Assembly (NCBI RefSeq): GCF_025961475.1
Contig: NZ_JAOQNS010000004.1
Span: forward strand, 124,001-188,000
Length of the DNA: 64,000 bases
Direction of reading: 5' to 3'
DNA from: Rhodobium gokarnense
GTDB lineage: Bacteria; Pseudomonadota; Alphaproteobacteria; Rhizobiales; Rhodobiaceae
Positions 36,903 to 46,035 of the stretch are shown here, one piece after another (the stretch's first letter is position 1; every line of letters starts with the position of its first letter). Under the pieces are notes generated by a model. That model was not told the origin of the DNA, searched no databases, and saw only the letters and a list, made by a program, of their open reading frames with translations. The position numbers were made by a program, and so were the translations under genes.

Positions 36903-37898
36903 ATGCGTATCGCCCTTCTTGAAGTCAGCCACTGGCATTTTCCGCTCTACCAGCAGGCGCTGCATCGCCCTGACGTGGAGATCGTTGCGGTTTCCGACAG
37001 GGACGCCGGCTGCCGCGAGGCGGTCGCGGCCGATTTCGGCGCGCCGGCCTTTGCCGACTGGCGCGACGCGCTGCGGCTGGAGGGCATCGATTTCGCCTTC
37101 GCCTTCGGGCGCCACCGGGAGATGCCGGCGATCGCCGAAGCGCTGATCAGCCGCGGCATCCCGTTCGCCATGGAAAAGCCCTGCGGCACCAAGGCGGAGG
37201 ACGTCGCCAGGCTGCGGGCGCTGGCCGAAGCGCGCGGCCTCTACGTCGCCGTGCCGCTCATCCTGCGGGTGAGCCCTCTTTTGGAAACCCTGCGACGGGC
37301 CGAAGCCGGTGACGCTGTGCGCTACACCCATCTCGCCTTTCGCTTCATTGCGGGCCCGCCCGCCCGGTACCTCCAAAACTCGCCCTGGATGCTCGATCCG
37401 GCCGTCTCCGGCGGCGGCTCGACGATCAATCTCGCCGTCCATTTCATCGACCTGGTTCGCGAGCTCACCGGCAGCGATGCGAAGGCGGTGTTCGGCCTGA
37501 TGAACAATTTCTCCTACGGCACGGATGTGGAGGACTATTCGCAGTTCTCCATGCGGATGGCGGACGGCACGCCGGCCCTCATCGAGACCGGCTACGCCTT
37601 TCCGATGACGGCGACGGAAAAGCGCGAGTTCTCGATCACGATCGGAACGACTCACGGTTATTTCCGCACGACCGACGCCGGCCTCACGGAGTATTCCCGC
37701 GCGACGGGGGAGTGCGTCACCCATCCGATCGAGCTCGACACGGACGGGCTCTATGCGGACTTCGTCGGCCGCGCCCTCGACGACTGGCGCACTGGGGCCG
37801 CGCCGATCGCCGGCCTTGCCGACGTTGAGGCCGTCATGCGGGTCGTCGATGCCGCCTATGCGTCGAATGCCGAAGGGCGAAGCCTCGATCTGGCATGA
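36903..37898 (+). CDS. Gfo/Idh/MocA-family NAD(P)-dependent oxidoreductase
   Basis: 331 residues. The N-terminal Rossmann domain (about 1-118) has a degenerate glycine motif (LLEVSHWHFP instead of GxGxxG) but keeps the catalytic EKPCG motif after it. The C-terminal alpha/beta domain carries GGGSTINLAVHFIDLVREL, with the usual active-site histidine. It oxidises or reduces a sugar or cyclitol. The gene follows the TIM-barrel isomerase by eleven bases, the common pairing in inositol- and sugar-degradation operons. Confidence 0.83.
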   Translation: MRIALLEVSHWHFPLYQQALHRPDVEIVAVSDRDAGCREAVAADFGAPAFADWRDALRLEGIDFAFAFGRHREMPAIAEALISRGIPFAMEKPCGTKAEDVARLRALAEARGLYVAVPLILRVSPLLETLRRAEAGDAVRYTHLAFRFIAGPPARYLQNSPWMLDPAVSGGGSTINLAVHFIDLVRELTGSDAKAVFGLMNNFSYGTDVEDYSQFSMRMADGTPALIETGYAFPMTATEKREFSITIGTTHGYFRTTDAGLTEYSRATGECVTHPIELDTDGLYADFVGRALDDWRTGAAPIAGLADVEAVMRVVDAAYASNAEGRSLDLA

Positions 37899-37946
37899 GC
37901 CTTTCTTGGGAGCGCCGATCTCGCGGCAGCGGGCGTCTGGCTTCGA

Positions 37947-39503
37947 TCAGCGCAAGCGATAGCCCTTGTCGGCATAGTGCTTCAGGAACCGCTGGTATCG
38001 TGCCTCGTGCAGCTCCATGTGCTGCTGCCGGGGATACCGGATCTCGACATCGCGCAGCATCCGCGCGGTGACCCGGGAGACCGCATCGCTTTCCTCGAAC
38101 TGGCAAAGGGCCGCGATCGCGGCGCCGAGGAGCACGGGTTCCTCCGCCTCGGACAGGACCACGTCGCAGCCCGTGGCATCGGCATAGAGATCGACGAGAA
38201 GCGCCGATTTCCGGTGGCCGCCGCTGAGGTGGATGGTGTCGATCGCGTAGCCGTGGCGGTTCATCTGCTCGATGATCAGCCTTGTGCCGTAGGCGATGCC
38301 GGCCGCCGCCGCCCAGTAGACCTTGGCGAAGGTCTCTGCCGGGTTCTCGATGGTCAGGCCGTCGATGCTGCCGCGCAGCTCGGCATCGGCGAAGGGGGCG
38401 CGGTTGCCGATGACATCGGGAATGACCTCGACGGGGCCGGCGAAGTCGGGCAGGGCGTCCGCGCGCGCCTTGAGGGCGTCCGACAGCGTATCGAGGGAGC
38501 CGGTCTTCACATCGTCCGGTGCCATCAGGGCGACGAGATGGTCGAGCAGTGCGCCGGTGGCGCTCTGTCCGCCTTCCGTGCACCACATGCCGTCGACCAC
38601 CGCGCCGCCATAGGGGCCCCAGACGCTGGGAACCTCGCGGCGCGTGCGGCTGAGGCCGATATGGCAGTTCGAGGTGCCGGCTATCAGCGCCATGCGGCTC
38701 TCGATGCGGTCGTCGACGAACAGGCCGATGGTGCCGAGCGCGCCGGCATGGGCGTCGATCAGGCCGGCGGCGACCCTGCAGTTCGTGGTCAGGCCGAGGT
38801 CGCTTGCCGCCTCTGCCGAAAGGGGGCCGAGCGGGCTGCCGACGGGAACGGCTTGGTCCGGCAGGCGGACTTTCGCCGTGAGGTCGGCAAGGCCCATATC
38901 GGCGAGGAACTTTCTGTTCCAGGCACCGGCATCCGGGTCATAGGTCCATTTGCAGCCGAGGGTGCACACGGACCGGTCCAGCGAGCCGCTCGACCGGTAG
39001 GTCAGGTAGTCGGCGAGATCGCCGGCAAAGCCCAGTTGCGCCCACAGTCCGGGCCGGTGGCGCTTCAGCCACATCAGCTTGGGGATTTCCATTTCCGGCG
39101 ACATGGTGCCGCCGACATTGTCGAGCACCGGGCTGCCGGAGCGGGTGATCTCCTCGGCCTCGGCAATCGCCCGGTGGTCCATCCAGACGATGATGTTCCA
39201 GCCTTGCGGACCTTCGGAAAGCGTCAGCGGCGCGCCGTTTGTGTCCAGCAGCACCAGCGAGCAGGTCGCGCTGTAGGAGATGCCTGCGACCTGTTCGGGC
39301 GCGATACCGGCCGTCGCCACGCAGTCGCGCACCGCCTCGCAGACGGCCTGCCAGATGGCGCCGGAGCTCTGCTCGGCCCATTCGGCTTTCGGGTGGTGGA
39401 TTGGGATCGGCCGGCTCGCCGTTCCATGCATCCGGCCCGTTTCGTCGAACAGTCCGGCGCGCGCGCTGCCGGTTCCGACATCGACGCCGACGACATATCG
39501 CAT
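37947..39503 (-). CDS. FGGY-family pentulose kinase
   Basis: 518 residues with the two actin-like domains of FGGY kinases. The N-terminal phosphate motif is VVGVDVGTGSARAGLFD and the substrate region has VWMDHRA. The C-terminal signature is HLSGGHRKSALLVDLYADATG. This pattern resembles the D-ribulokinase/pentulose kinase branch rather than xylulokinase. It is the last gene of the operon that starts with the sugar-binding protein at 44114, 29 bases after the second permease, so the imported sugar is probably a pentose, pentulose or tetritol. Confidence 0.85.
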   Translation of the reverse strand: MRYVVGVDVGTGSARAGLFDETGRMHGTASRPIPIHHPKAEWAEQSSGAIWQAVCEAVRDCVATAGIAPEQVAGISYSATCSLVLLDTNGAPLTLSEGPQGWNIIVWMDHRAIAEAEEITRSGSPVLDNVGGTMSPEMEIPKLMWLKRHRPGLWAQLGFAGDLADYLTYRSSGSLDRSVCTLGCKWTYDPDAGAWNRKFLADMGLADLTAKVRLPDQAVPVGSPLGPLSAEAASDLGLTTNCRVAAGLIDAHAGALGTIGLFVDDRIESRMALIAGTSNCHIGLSRTRREVPSVWGPYGGAVVDGMWCTEGGQSATGALLDHLVALMAPDDVKTGSLDTLSDALKARADALPDFAGPVEVIPDVIGNRAPFADAELRGSIDGLTIENPAETFAKVYWAAAAGIAYGTRLIIEQMNRHGYAIDTIHLSGGHRKSALLVDLYADATGCDVVLSEAEEPVLLGAAIAALCQFEESDAVSRVTARMLRDVEIRYPRQQHMELHEARYQRFLKHYADKGYRLR

Positions 39504-39532
39504 GGTGGCCGCTCCTTATGTGTTCTGCCTGA

Positions 39533-40510
39533 TTATTTGTTCTGTCTGAGGAATGGCGCGCGGATCGCCATGACGAGGATGAGGAAGGCGCCCCAGGCGG
39601 CGGTGGAAAGGTGCTGGCTCGCGCCCATCAGGTTCATGCCGGAGGCGATCACCTGCAGGCTCATCAGCGCCACCGCCAGCGGCAACACCTTGCCGAAACC
39701 GCCGAACGGATTGGCGCCGGCCAGGAAGCAGGCGAGGATCGTGATCAGCAGATAGGAATCGCCGTGGCCGACGCGCACCGAGTTGAACCGGGCCAGCATT
39801 AGGACACCTGCAAGCCCGGTCAGCAGGCCCGAGACCGAATAGACCAGGACGAGGGTCTTCCTGACGTCGATCCCCGAATATTCGGCGGCAGCCGGGGTCG
39901 ATCCCACCATGTAGATCGCAAAGCCCTCCTTGGTTCGTCCCATCAGATAGGCGGTCGCGGCGACGGCAGCCAGGAAAACGATCATCGGGACCGGGACGCC
40001 CAAAACCGTTCCGTAGCCGATGGTGGCGAAGACATCCGGCATACCGGAGATGTCGCCGCCGCGGGTAGCCCATTCGCCGAGGCCGCGCAACAGGATCATC
40101 ATGCCGAGGGAGACGAGGATCGGATGGGCGCCCACATAGGCGACGATGATGCCGATCGCAAAGCCGATGGCAAGGCCGCTGCCGAGCCCGATGGCCAGCG
40201 CCACCGGCAGGCTGACCCAGCCGGCATTGACGAGGAACGCCTTGACGAAAAAGGCGGCGAGGAGGCCGGAGATGTTCGCGGAATAGGTGACGGAGAGGTT
40301 GAGGCCGCCGGAAATGATCGGCACGAACATGGCGAGCGCCAGAAGGCCGAGTTCCGGGAGCTGGAAGGCCATGGAGCTGAACACCGGACCGGCATAAAAG
40401 CCCGGTGCGATTGCCCCGAAGACGAGGATGCTGGCGGCTAGCACGGCGACCATGGCGATGAGTTCGCCGGCCTCGCCGAGGCGGCGGAATTGCTGCAGCA
40501 ACGTCCTCAT
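39533..40510 (-). CDS. Ribose-type ABC transporter permease 2
   Basis: About 325 residues, eight to ten membrane helices, RbsC/AraH family. The conserved VGAHPILVSLGMMILLRGLGEW and GSTPAAAEYSGIDVRK segments are visible. The last is the usual coupling region. Its start overlaps the stop of the preceding permease by four bases. With it, it would form a heterodimeric channel for a sugar. The long open frame upstream in the same phase is the shadow of that permease. Confidence 0.87.
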   Translation of the reverse strand: MRTLLQQFRRLGEAGELIAMVAVLAASILVFGAIAPGFYAGPVFSSMAFQLPELGLLALAMFVPIISGGLNLSVTYSANISGLLAAFFVKAFLVNAGWVSLPVALAIGLGSGLAIGFAIGIIVAYVGAHPILVSLGMMILLRGLGEWATRGGDISGMPDVFATIGYGTVLGVPVPMIVFLAAVAATAYLMGRTKEGFAIYMVGSTPAAAEYSGIDVRKTLVLVYSVSGLLTGLAGVLMLARFNSVRVGHGDSYLLITILACFLAGANPFGGFGKVLPLAVALMSLQVIASGMNLMGASQHLSTAAWGAFLILVMAIRAPFLRQNK

Positions 40511-41502
40511 GTCGCGCGCGCCTTCCTGTTCGACAGGCCGATCAACGGTGCCACCTTGTCGAAATTGGTGAAGGTCACCGCGATCAGGATGATGGCGCCG
40601 ACAATCGCCTTGAAGGCATAGGGCGTGACGCCGAGGAGATTGAGCCCGTTCTGAACGACGGCCAGCAGCAGGACGCCGAGCACGGCGCCCGGCACGGAGC
40701 CGCGGCCGCCGCCGAGCACGGCCCCGCCGAGGACGACGGCTGCCAGCACGTCGAGTTCGCGGCCATAGAGCGCGTTGGGGACGACCTCGCGCACCATATG
40801 CGCCTGCATGAGCCCGGCGATGCCGGCGCAAAGCCCGAGCCAGCCATAGGCGAAGCCCTGCATAACGGCGATCCGCACGCCCGAGCGGCGGGCCGCTTCC
40901 GGATCGGAGCCGAAGCCGTAGACGAGGCGGCCGAAGCCGGTCTTTGCGAGGATGAACCAGGTGACGGCAACGACGACCAGCATGACGAGGGCCGGGAGAT
41001 AGAGCGTTGCCTGGGCGCGATCGGCGCCGACGGTCAGCAGCGCGACGCGCTCGTCGAGCCAGTCCGGGATGGCGTAGATGGAGCGGCCCCTGGTCAGATA
41101 CATCAGGAGCCCGAAGAACAGGTTGAACGTGCCAATCGAGGCGATGATCGAGACGATGCGCAGCCTGTGGATCAGGAAGGCATTGAAGAGGCCGAGGGTG
41201 AGGCCGCAGGCCATGGCGGCGGCAAAGCCGAAGAGCCAGTTGCCGCCGCCGATCCGGATCATCATGACGACGACCACGTACTGCACCACCGAGGCGGCGA
41301 CGGAGAAGGAAATGTCGATGCCGCCGGCGATCAGCACGACCACGAGGCCGACGGCGAAGATGATGTTGACCGACTGATTGTTCAAAAGATCGAAGGCGTT
41401 CTGCACCGAAAAGAAACTGTCCGCGGCAAGGCTCAGCACCACGCACAGAGCCAGCAGGATGGCGAACAGGATGCCTTCGACGCTGCTTGCCGCCTTACGC
41501 AT
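40507..41502 (-). CDS. Ribose-type ABC transporter permease 1
   Basis: 331 residues, hydrophobic, RbsC/AraH family. The GGIDISFSVAASVVQYV segment near the N-terminus and GSDPEAARRSGVRI coupling loop (about 200-213) are typical of sugar permeases. The start lies inside the last codons of the ATPase gene (eight bases overlap), so translation is coupled. Having two different permeases resembles the LsrC/LsrD and some rhamnose, erythritol and xylitol systems. Confidence 0.88.
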   Translation of the reverse strand: MRKAASSVEGILFAILLALCVVLSLAADSFFSVQNAFDLLNNQSVNIIFAVGLVVVLIAGGIDISFSVAASVVQYVVVVMMIRIGGGNWLFGFAAAMACGLTLGLFNAFLIHRLRIVSIIASIGTFNLFFGLLMYLTRGRSIYAIPDWLDERVALLTVGADRAQATLYLPALVMLVVVAVTWFILAKTGFGRLVYGFGSDPEAARRSGVRIAVMQGFAYGWLGLCAGIAGLMQAHMVREVVPNALYGRELDVLAAVVLGGAVLGGGRGSVPGAVLGVLLLAVVQNGLNLLGVTPYAFKAIVGAIILIAVTFTNFDKVAPLIGLSNRKARAT

Positions 41503-43006
41503 TGATCAGGGCCTCCAGGTCGTCCTCGCTGATGTCTCCGGGCAACAGATCCCTGGTGATCCTGCCGTTGCGCAGGATCAGGATGCGGTCGGAATGGGCG
41601 TGAATCTCGGCGGCCTCGTCGGAGATCAGGATGATCGCCATGCCCTCGGCCGTCAGTTCGTCGACGATGCGGAAGATCTCCGCCTTGGCGCCGACGTCGA
41701 CGCCGACGGTCGGGGAATCGAGGATCAGCACCTTCGGCCGGGTGGCCAGCCATTTGGCCAGGACGACGCGCTGCTGGTTGCCACCCGAGAGCGAATTGAC
41801 CGGCAGCGAGGGGTCGCTGACCTTGGTCCTGAGGCGCCCGATCCATTCGGCGCAGAGGGCCCGGATGCTCCCAGGGCCGAGATAGAAGGACGGGCTCGAC
41901 AGCTCCTTCAGCGTCGTGATCGCCGTGTTCTTGAGGATCGACTGGGTCTGGTGCAGGCCGAGATTGAGGCGGTCCTCGGAGACATAGGCGATGCCGGCAG
42001 CAATCGCATCGCGGTTGGAGCGGAGCGCGACCGGAGCGCCGTCGATGAGGATGCGGCCACGGTCGGGGCGCGTCATTCCGAAGATCGCATGGGCGAGTTC
42101 GGTACGGCCGGATCCCAGGAGGCCCGTCAGTCCGAGGATTTCGCCGCGGTGCAATGTGAACGAGACATCTGAGAACTGGCCGGAGACCGTCAGCCCGTCC
42201 AGTTGCAGCACCGGCGCGCCAGGGTTCGTCCAGTCGCGCCGGCCTTCCTGGAGTTCGTGGCCGGTCATCAGCTCGGCCAGCCGCTTCTGGTCCATGCCCT
42301 CGGCCGGAAAGGTGCCGACGATCCGGCCGTCGCGCATCACGGTGACGCGCGAGCACACTTCGAGCACCTCGCCGAGGCGGTGGCTGACGAAGACGATCGA
42401 GATGCCGCGGGCCGACAGCTTGCGTACGATGCCGAGCAGGTTCTCCGTCTCGGTCCGCGTCAGCGATGCCGTTGGTTCGTCCATGAAGATGATGCTGGCC
42501 TCGGTCTGCAGCACCCGGCAGATGGCGACCAACTGGCGCTGGGCGATGCCGAGCTGGCGCAGGGGCGCATCGAGGTCAAGGCTGACGCCGAGGTCCTCCA
42601 TCGTGGTCCGCGCCCGCCGCAGGGCGGCCTTGCGCTCAGACAGCGCAAACGGCTTTTCCACGAAGGCGTCGAAGATGATGTTCTCGCCAACCGTGAGGTC
42701 CGGGAACAGCGACAGGTCCTGCCAGATGACGTGAATGCCGCGCGCCTTGGCCTCGGCGGGCGTCATCCGCGCGACCGGCGCTTCGTCGCCGAACTGGAAG
42801 CTCGCGCCCGGCGCCGGCACATAGACGCCGGTGATCGCCTTGATCAGGGTGCTCTTGCCGCAGCCGTTCTCGCCGACAAGGCAGTGCACCTCGCCGCGTT
42901 CCAGGTCGAACGCGACATCGTCGAGGGCGAGCACATTGCCGAACCGCTTGGAAACGGCGCCCGCCTGCAACGCCATCTGTGTCATCGGGACTGCACCACC
43001 TGACAT
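41495..43006 (-). CDS. Ribose-type ABC transporter ATPase with two nucleotide-binding domains
   Basis: About 503 residues, two tandem ATPase domains as in RbsA/XylG/LsrA. The first has Walker A GENGCGKST, signature LGIAQRQLVAICR and Walker B IIFMDEPTASL. The second has a degenerate Walker A (GLLGSGRTE) but a proper signature LSGGNQQRVVLAKWL and Walker B VLILDSPTVGVDVG. The ATG at 43006 has a strong GGAGG nine bases upstream, and the ORF extension is discarded. It follows the binding-protein gene after a 121-base gap holding a 14-bp hairpin. Confidence 0.92.
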   Translation of the reverse strand: MSGGAVPMTQMALQAGAVSKRFGNVLALDDVAFDLERGEVHCLVGENGCGKSTLIKAITGVYVPAPGASFQFGDEAPVARMTPAEAKARGIHVIWQDLSLFPDLTVGENIIFDAFVEKPFALSERKAALRRARTTMEDLGVSLDLDAPLRQLGIAQRQLVAICRVLQTEASIIFMDEPTASLTRTETENLLGIVRKLSARGISIVFVSHRLGEVLEVCSRVTVMRDGRIVGTFPAEGMDQKRLAELMTGHELQEGRRDWTNPGAPVLQLDGLTVSGQFSDVSFTLHRGEILGLTGLLGSGRTELAHAIFGMTRPDRGRILIDGAPVALRSNRDAIAAGIAYVSEDRLNLGLHQTQSILKNTAITTLKELSSPSFYLGPGSIRALCAEWIGRLRTKVSDPSLPVNSLSGGNQQRVVLAKWLATRPKVLILDSPTVGVDVGAKAEIFRIVDELTAEGMAIILISDEAAEIHAHSDRILILRNGRITRDLLPGDISEDDLEALINA

Positions 43007-43068
43007 GCCGTTCCTCCGGCGGCCCTTGCCGCTCGCCTCGCAAAGCGGTCGGGGAGGGAAGGGCCGGT

Positions 43069-43105
43069 GATGCTGCGCGGATATCCTGGACATCCGCGCA
43101 GCATC
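43069..43105 (-). other. Perfect 14-bp hairpin between sugar-binding protein and ATPase genes
   Basis: GATGCTGCGCGGAT (43069-43082) and ATCCGCGCAGCATC (43092-43105) are perfect complements with a nine-base loop. There is no T-run, so it probably stabilises the upstream binding-protein mRNA and sets the stoichiometry, as in other sugar ABC operons. Confidence 0.6.
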
Positions 43106-43127
43106 CGCTTGGGAGGAGCGCGCAGCC

Positions 43128-44114
43128 TCAAAGACCCATTTCAGCGAGGCCGTCGACCGTGTCCTTGCTCAGCGCGAGCGGCATGTTGGCGAAGATGTTG
43201 GAACCTTCGAGCCGGATCTTGCCGAGGAGGGGCAGTTCGTCGCCGTCGGACACCGTACCGCCCTCGGCGAGCATCTTGCCGAGCGCCACGAAGACCCGGC
43301 CGGCCTCCAGCGGGCTCCACACATAGCCGCCGGTGATGGCGCCGGAGTGGACGAGCTTGCGGCCCTGGCCGGCCGAGAACAGGCCGACCACTGCGACCTT
43401 GCCGATCAGGCCGCGTTCTTCCACGGCGCGGGCGGCGCCGACCGGGCCCTGGCTGCCGAAGGCCAGGATGCCGGTGAGGTCATCATGGGCGCGGATCAGG
43501 TCGAGGGTGGTGTTGCGGCTGTCGTCGACGCTTTCGGCGACGCCGAACCGGTCGGCGACCTGCTTCATGTCCGGGCAGTTCTCGTCGAGCCAGGCAACGG
43601 CGGCATCGGCCCAGGCATTATGGGCGGGAACCGTCAGGCCGCCGACATAGACGGCGTAGCCGCCCTTGCACTCGGTCGACTTGGCCAGCAGCTTGGCGTG
43701 GGCTTCGCCCAGATCCTTGGCCGAGACGAGCTCGAAATCGTAGTCCTTGTTGACGGACGCCGTCGATTCGTGGGTGAGCACGATGATGCCGGCGTCGCGC
43801 GCCTTCTGCAGCACGGGCTCCAGCACCTTGGCGTCGTTCGGCACAACGCCGATGACGTCGACCTTGCGGGCGATCAGATCCTCGATTGCGCGGACCTGCA
43901 GCGCCGGGTCGGCGCTGGTCGGGCCGACCATGAAGGCATCGACGCCAAGCGCCTTGCCTTCCTTCTCGATGCCGGCTTCCATGGCGTTGAACCACGGAAT
44001 TCCGCCGATCTTGGCGACGACGCCGATCGTTGTCTCGGCCATCGCACCGCTCGCCATGCCCGCGGTCATCACCGCAGCCGCAACCGTGCCGACAAGCATT
44101 TTCCTGGAAATCAT
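43128..44114 (-). CDS. Periplasmic sugar-binding protein (RhaS/LsrB-like type)
   Basis: About 328 residues of the Peripla_BP_4 family. A signal peptide (MLVGTVAAAVMTAGMASGAMA, cleavage before ETTIG) is followed by a two-lobed ribose-binding-protein fold. WFNAMEAGIEKEGK, SADPALQVRAIEDLIARKVDVIGVVPND and FGSQGPVGAARAVEE are recognisable. This branch binds pentoses, rhamnose, autoinducer-2 or polyols. The ATG at 44114 is preceded by GGGAGGTAG; the frame upstream to 44150 lacks a ribosome site. It is the first gene of the operon controlled by the divergent lacI gene. Confidence 0.9.
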   Translation of the reverse strand: MISRKMLVGTVAAAVMTAGMASGAMAETTIGVVAKIGGIPWFNAMEAGIEKEGKALGVDAFMVGPTSADPALQVRAIEDLIARKVDVIGVVPNDAKVLEPVLQKARDAGIIVLTHESTASVNKDYDFELVSAKDLGEAHAKLLAKSTECKGGYAVYVGGLTVPAHNAWADAAVAWLDENCPDMKQVADRFGVAESVDDSRNTTLDLIRAHDDLTGILAFGSQGPVGAARAVEERGLIGKVAVVGLFSAGQGRKLVHSGAITGGYVWSPLEAGRVFVALGKMLAEGGTVSDGDELPLLGKIRLEGSNIFANMPLALSKDTVDGLAEMGL

Positions 44115-44162
44115 CTCTACCTCCCTGGGACCGTTGGCGGCCCCGATCATTTTTCTTTGCCG

Positions 44163-44243
44163 TAGCGCATCGATTGTGCGCTATCGATGGTGCAATACCT
44201 CCGAACCATCGATTGTGCAAGGGGCTGCGCTATCGATTGTGCA
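44163..44243. promoter_or_regulatory. Cluster of four LacI-type operators
   Basis: The core ATCGATTGTGC, or ATCGATGGTGC, occurs four times in the same direction at 44169, 44183, 44208 and 44232. Around the central CG, 44177-44194 and 44226-44243 form near-palindromic 18-mers of the form TGCGCTATCGAT-GTGCA, the usual LacI-family symmetry. The other two keep one good half only. The cluster lies between the sugar-binding-protein gene and the regulator, so it probably represses both. Confidence 0.65.
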
Positions 44244-44307
44244 ATTTTCCTGTTGCGGCTATTTGTCGGGTAGGGCACCTCTGCCGGAGGCAAGGACATC
44301 CGGGGCA

Positions 44308-45315
44308 ATGCAGCGAAAGCACGTCACGATCTACGATATCGCCAAGCGGGCCGGCACTTCGCCGAGCACGGTCGGGGCGGTCATGAACGGATCGTGGAAG
44401 GCGCGCCGTATCAGCGAGGCGCGGGCGGAGGAGATCCAGCGGCTCGCCCGCGACATGGGCTACGCCATCAACCTGCAGGCGAGCGCCCTGCGCAAGGAGC
44501 GCTCGCGGATCATCGGCATGATCCTGCCCATGCACGACAACCGCTATTTCAGCTCCATCTCGCAGACCTTCGAGCGCGAGGCGCGGGCGCGCGGCCTGTT
44601 CCCGGTCATCTCCTCGACGTTGCGCGACCCGGCGATCGAGGTCGAGGCGGTGAAGACGCTGCTCAGTTACCGGGTCGAGCGGATCGTCTGCACCGGCGCC
44701 ACCGATCCGGACAGCATCGCCGAGATCTGCCGGGCGCGGGGCGTGCCGACCTACAATTTCGACCTGCCGGGATCGCTGGCGCCTTCTGTGATTTCCGACA
44801 ACTACCAGGGGGCGCGGGAACTGACCGACAGGCTCATCGTCGAGGTACGCTCGCGCGACGGCGATCCGCGCCGACTCCTCTTCGTCGGCGGCCGGCCGAG
44901 CGATCACAACACGATGCAGCGCATCAAGGGGTTTTCCGATGCCATCGAGGCGGCGAGCGGCCCGGTGGAGCCCGGCAATGTGCTCGCCTGCGGCTATGCC
45001 GCGGCAAAGGCGGCGGCGGCCATCGAGGGCTATCTGGAAACCCACGACATGCCGCCGGGGATTTTCGTCAACTCCACGATCGCGCTGGAAGGCGTCATGA
45101 ACTGGTTCGGCAGGAACGGCCTGGAGCGTCTGCAGCAACTTGCATTCGGGTGCTTCGACTGGGACCCGTTCGCGGCCCTGATCTCGCCCAACATCACCAT
45201 GGTCCGCCAGGATGTGCCGACGATGATCGAGGCGCTGTTCGAGATCATCGACAAGGACGAGGCCGACCCCGGCATCCTGATCAAGATCCCGCCCGTCATT
45301 GTCGAAAACGACTGA
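44308..45315 (+). CDS. LacI-family transcriptional regulator
   Basis: About 335 residues. The helix-turn-helix is at residues 6-30 (TIYDIAKRAGTSPSTVGAVMNGSW), followed by the hinge helix region and a periplasmic-binding-protein-like effector domain (about 65-330). TVGAVMNG replaces the common TVSRVLNG, so the DNA specificity may differ. The ATG at 44308 is preferred, as the helix-turn-helix starts right after it; the longer frame overlaps the binding-protein gene on the other strand. The divergent ABC/FGGY operon is the probable target. Confidence 0.9.
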   Translation: MQRKHVTIYDIAKRAGTSPSTVGAVMNGSWKARRISEARAEEIQRLARDMGYAINLQASALRKERSRIIGMILPMHDNRYFSSISQTFEREARARGLFPVISSTLRDPAIEVEAVKTLLSYRVERIVCTGATDPDSIAEICRARGVPTYNFDLPGSLAPSVISDNYQGARELTDRLIVEVRSRDGDPRRLLFVGGRPSDHNTMQRIKGFSDAIEAASGPVEPGNVLACGYAAAKAAAAIEGYLETHDMPPGIFVNSTIALEGVMNWFGRNGLERLQQLAFGCFDWDPFAALISPNITMVRQDVPTMIEALFEIIDKDEADPGILIKIPPVIVEND

Positions 45316-45370
45316 CAACGGGCTCGCCGGGCCGGGCGCGGCAGATCGACTGTAGCTGACGGAAATTGCT

Positions 45371-45420
45371 TGGCTGGGGAACCTGGATTCGAACCAGGAC
45401 CGACGGAGTCAGAGTCCGAG
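45371..45420 (-). other. Attachment-site remnant: 3' half of tRNA-Gln(CTG)
   Basis: On the minus strand the segment runs from the anticodon arm (CTCTGAC loop, anticodon CTG) through the variable region, T-arm (CCTGG TTCGAAT CCAGG) and acceptor 3' strand to AGCCA. The DNA before it (AAATTTATAT) cannot supply a D-arm or 5' acceptor, so the gene is incomplete. It has the form of an attachment site left by integration into a tRNA 3' end. Confidence 0.75.
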
Positions 45421-45475
45421 ATATAAATTTATAAGTTATTGTATCTATTATATAAAAACGCTGAAAATCTCGGAG

Positions 45476-45508
45476 TGTGCCTACGTTATGTGCCTGCAAA
45501 GTGTGCCT
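45476..45508 (+). repeat. Three TGTGCCT direct repeats with 13-bp period
   Basis: TGTGCCT occurs at 45476-45482, 45489-45495 and 45502-45508. The equal spacing beside an attachment-site remnant suggests arm-type sites for an integrase, of a different kind from the GTTACAT sites nearby. Confidence 0.5.
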
Positions 45509-45679
45509 AAGAGGGGCATTTTTCAGCCTCAGAACCATGAGCGATAATTGTCTCGTTTTTCGCTCATTGCGGCAAAGCGCTTGGCAATCCTGGTGCGCAA
45601 GATCTGCTGAAATCGCGGTTACAGGAGAGTTACATTGAATTCTTAGAGAAGAGACATTGGTTTAACTATATGATTCATA

Positions 45680-45727
45680 TGGCGCACCCGGAAGGATTCG
45701 AACCCTCAACTTCCTGATCCAAAGGAG
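45680..45727 (-). other. Attachment-site remnant: tRNA 3' half, isotype uncertain (Arg-like acceptor)
   Basis: On the minus strand, GAGGG TTCGAAT CCTTC forms the T-arm and is followed by CGGGTGCGCCA, an acceptor strand like that of alphaproteobacterial tRNA-Arg. The 5' half is absent. The anticodon region is too degraded to name the isotype. Confidence 0.6.
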
Positions 45728-45847
45728 CTGAGATCGTGTTTTTTGGGGTGTATTCAAATCCTTTGAGGAGGTGCGGAATTTCTGGTTACATAGCGGTTAC
45801 ATGACTGTTGTTGACGGCTGTGTGTTTGCACAACTATTTGTTTTTAA

Positions 45848-45895
<48 letters not shown>

Positions 45896-46035
45896 GTCAT
45901 GGCATACAATCCCGCAATTCGTGAAACACTATGAACTATCTGAATTAAATGCGGAATTTCCGCAGCTCAATTTATTTTTCCTTGCAAGAATTACAACTTT
46001 TGATTAGTATTTTGTTACATGGAAGTTACATATTG

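Noticed and set aside
40511-41446. Extension of the second sugar permease frame
   Set aside because: Out-of-phase shadow of the first permease; the ATGA overlap at 40507-40510 gives the true start.
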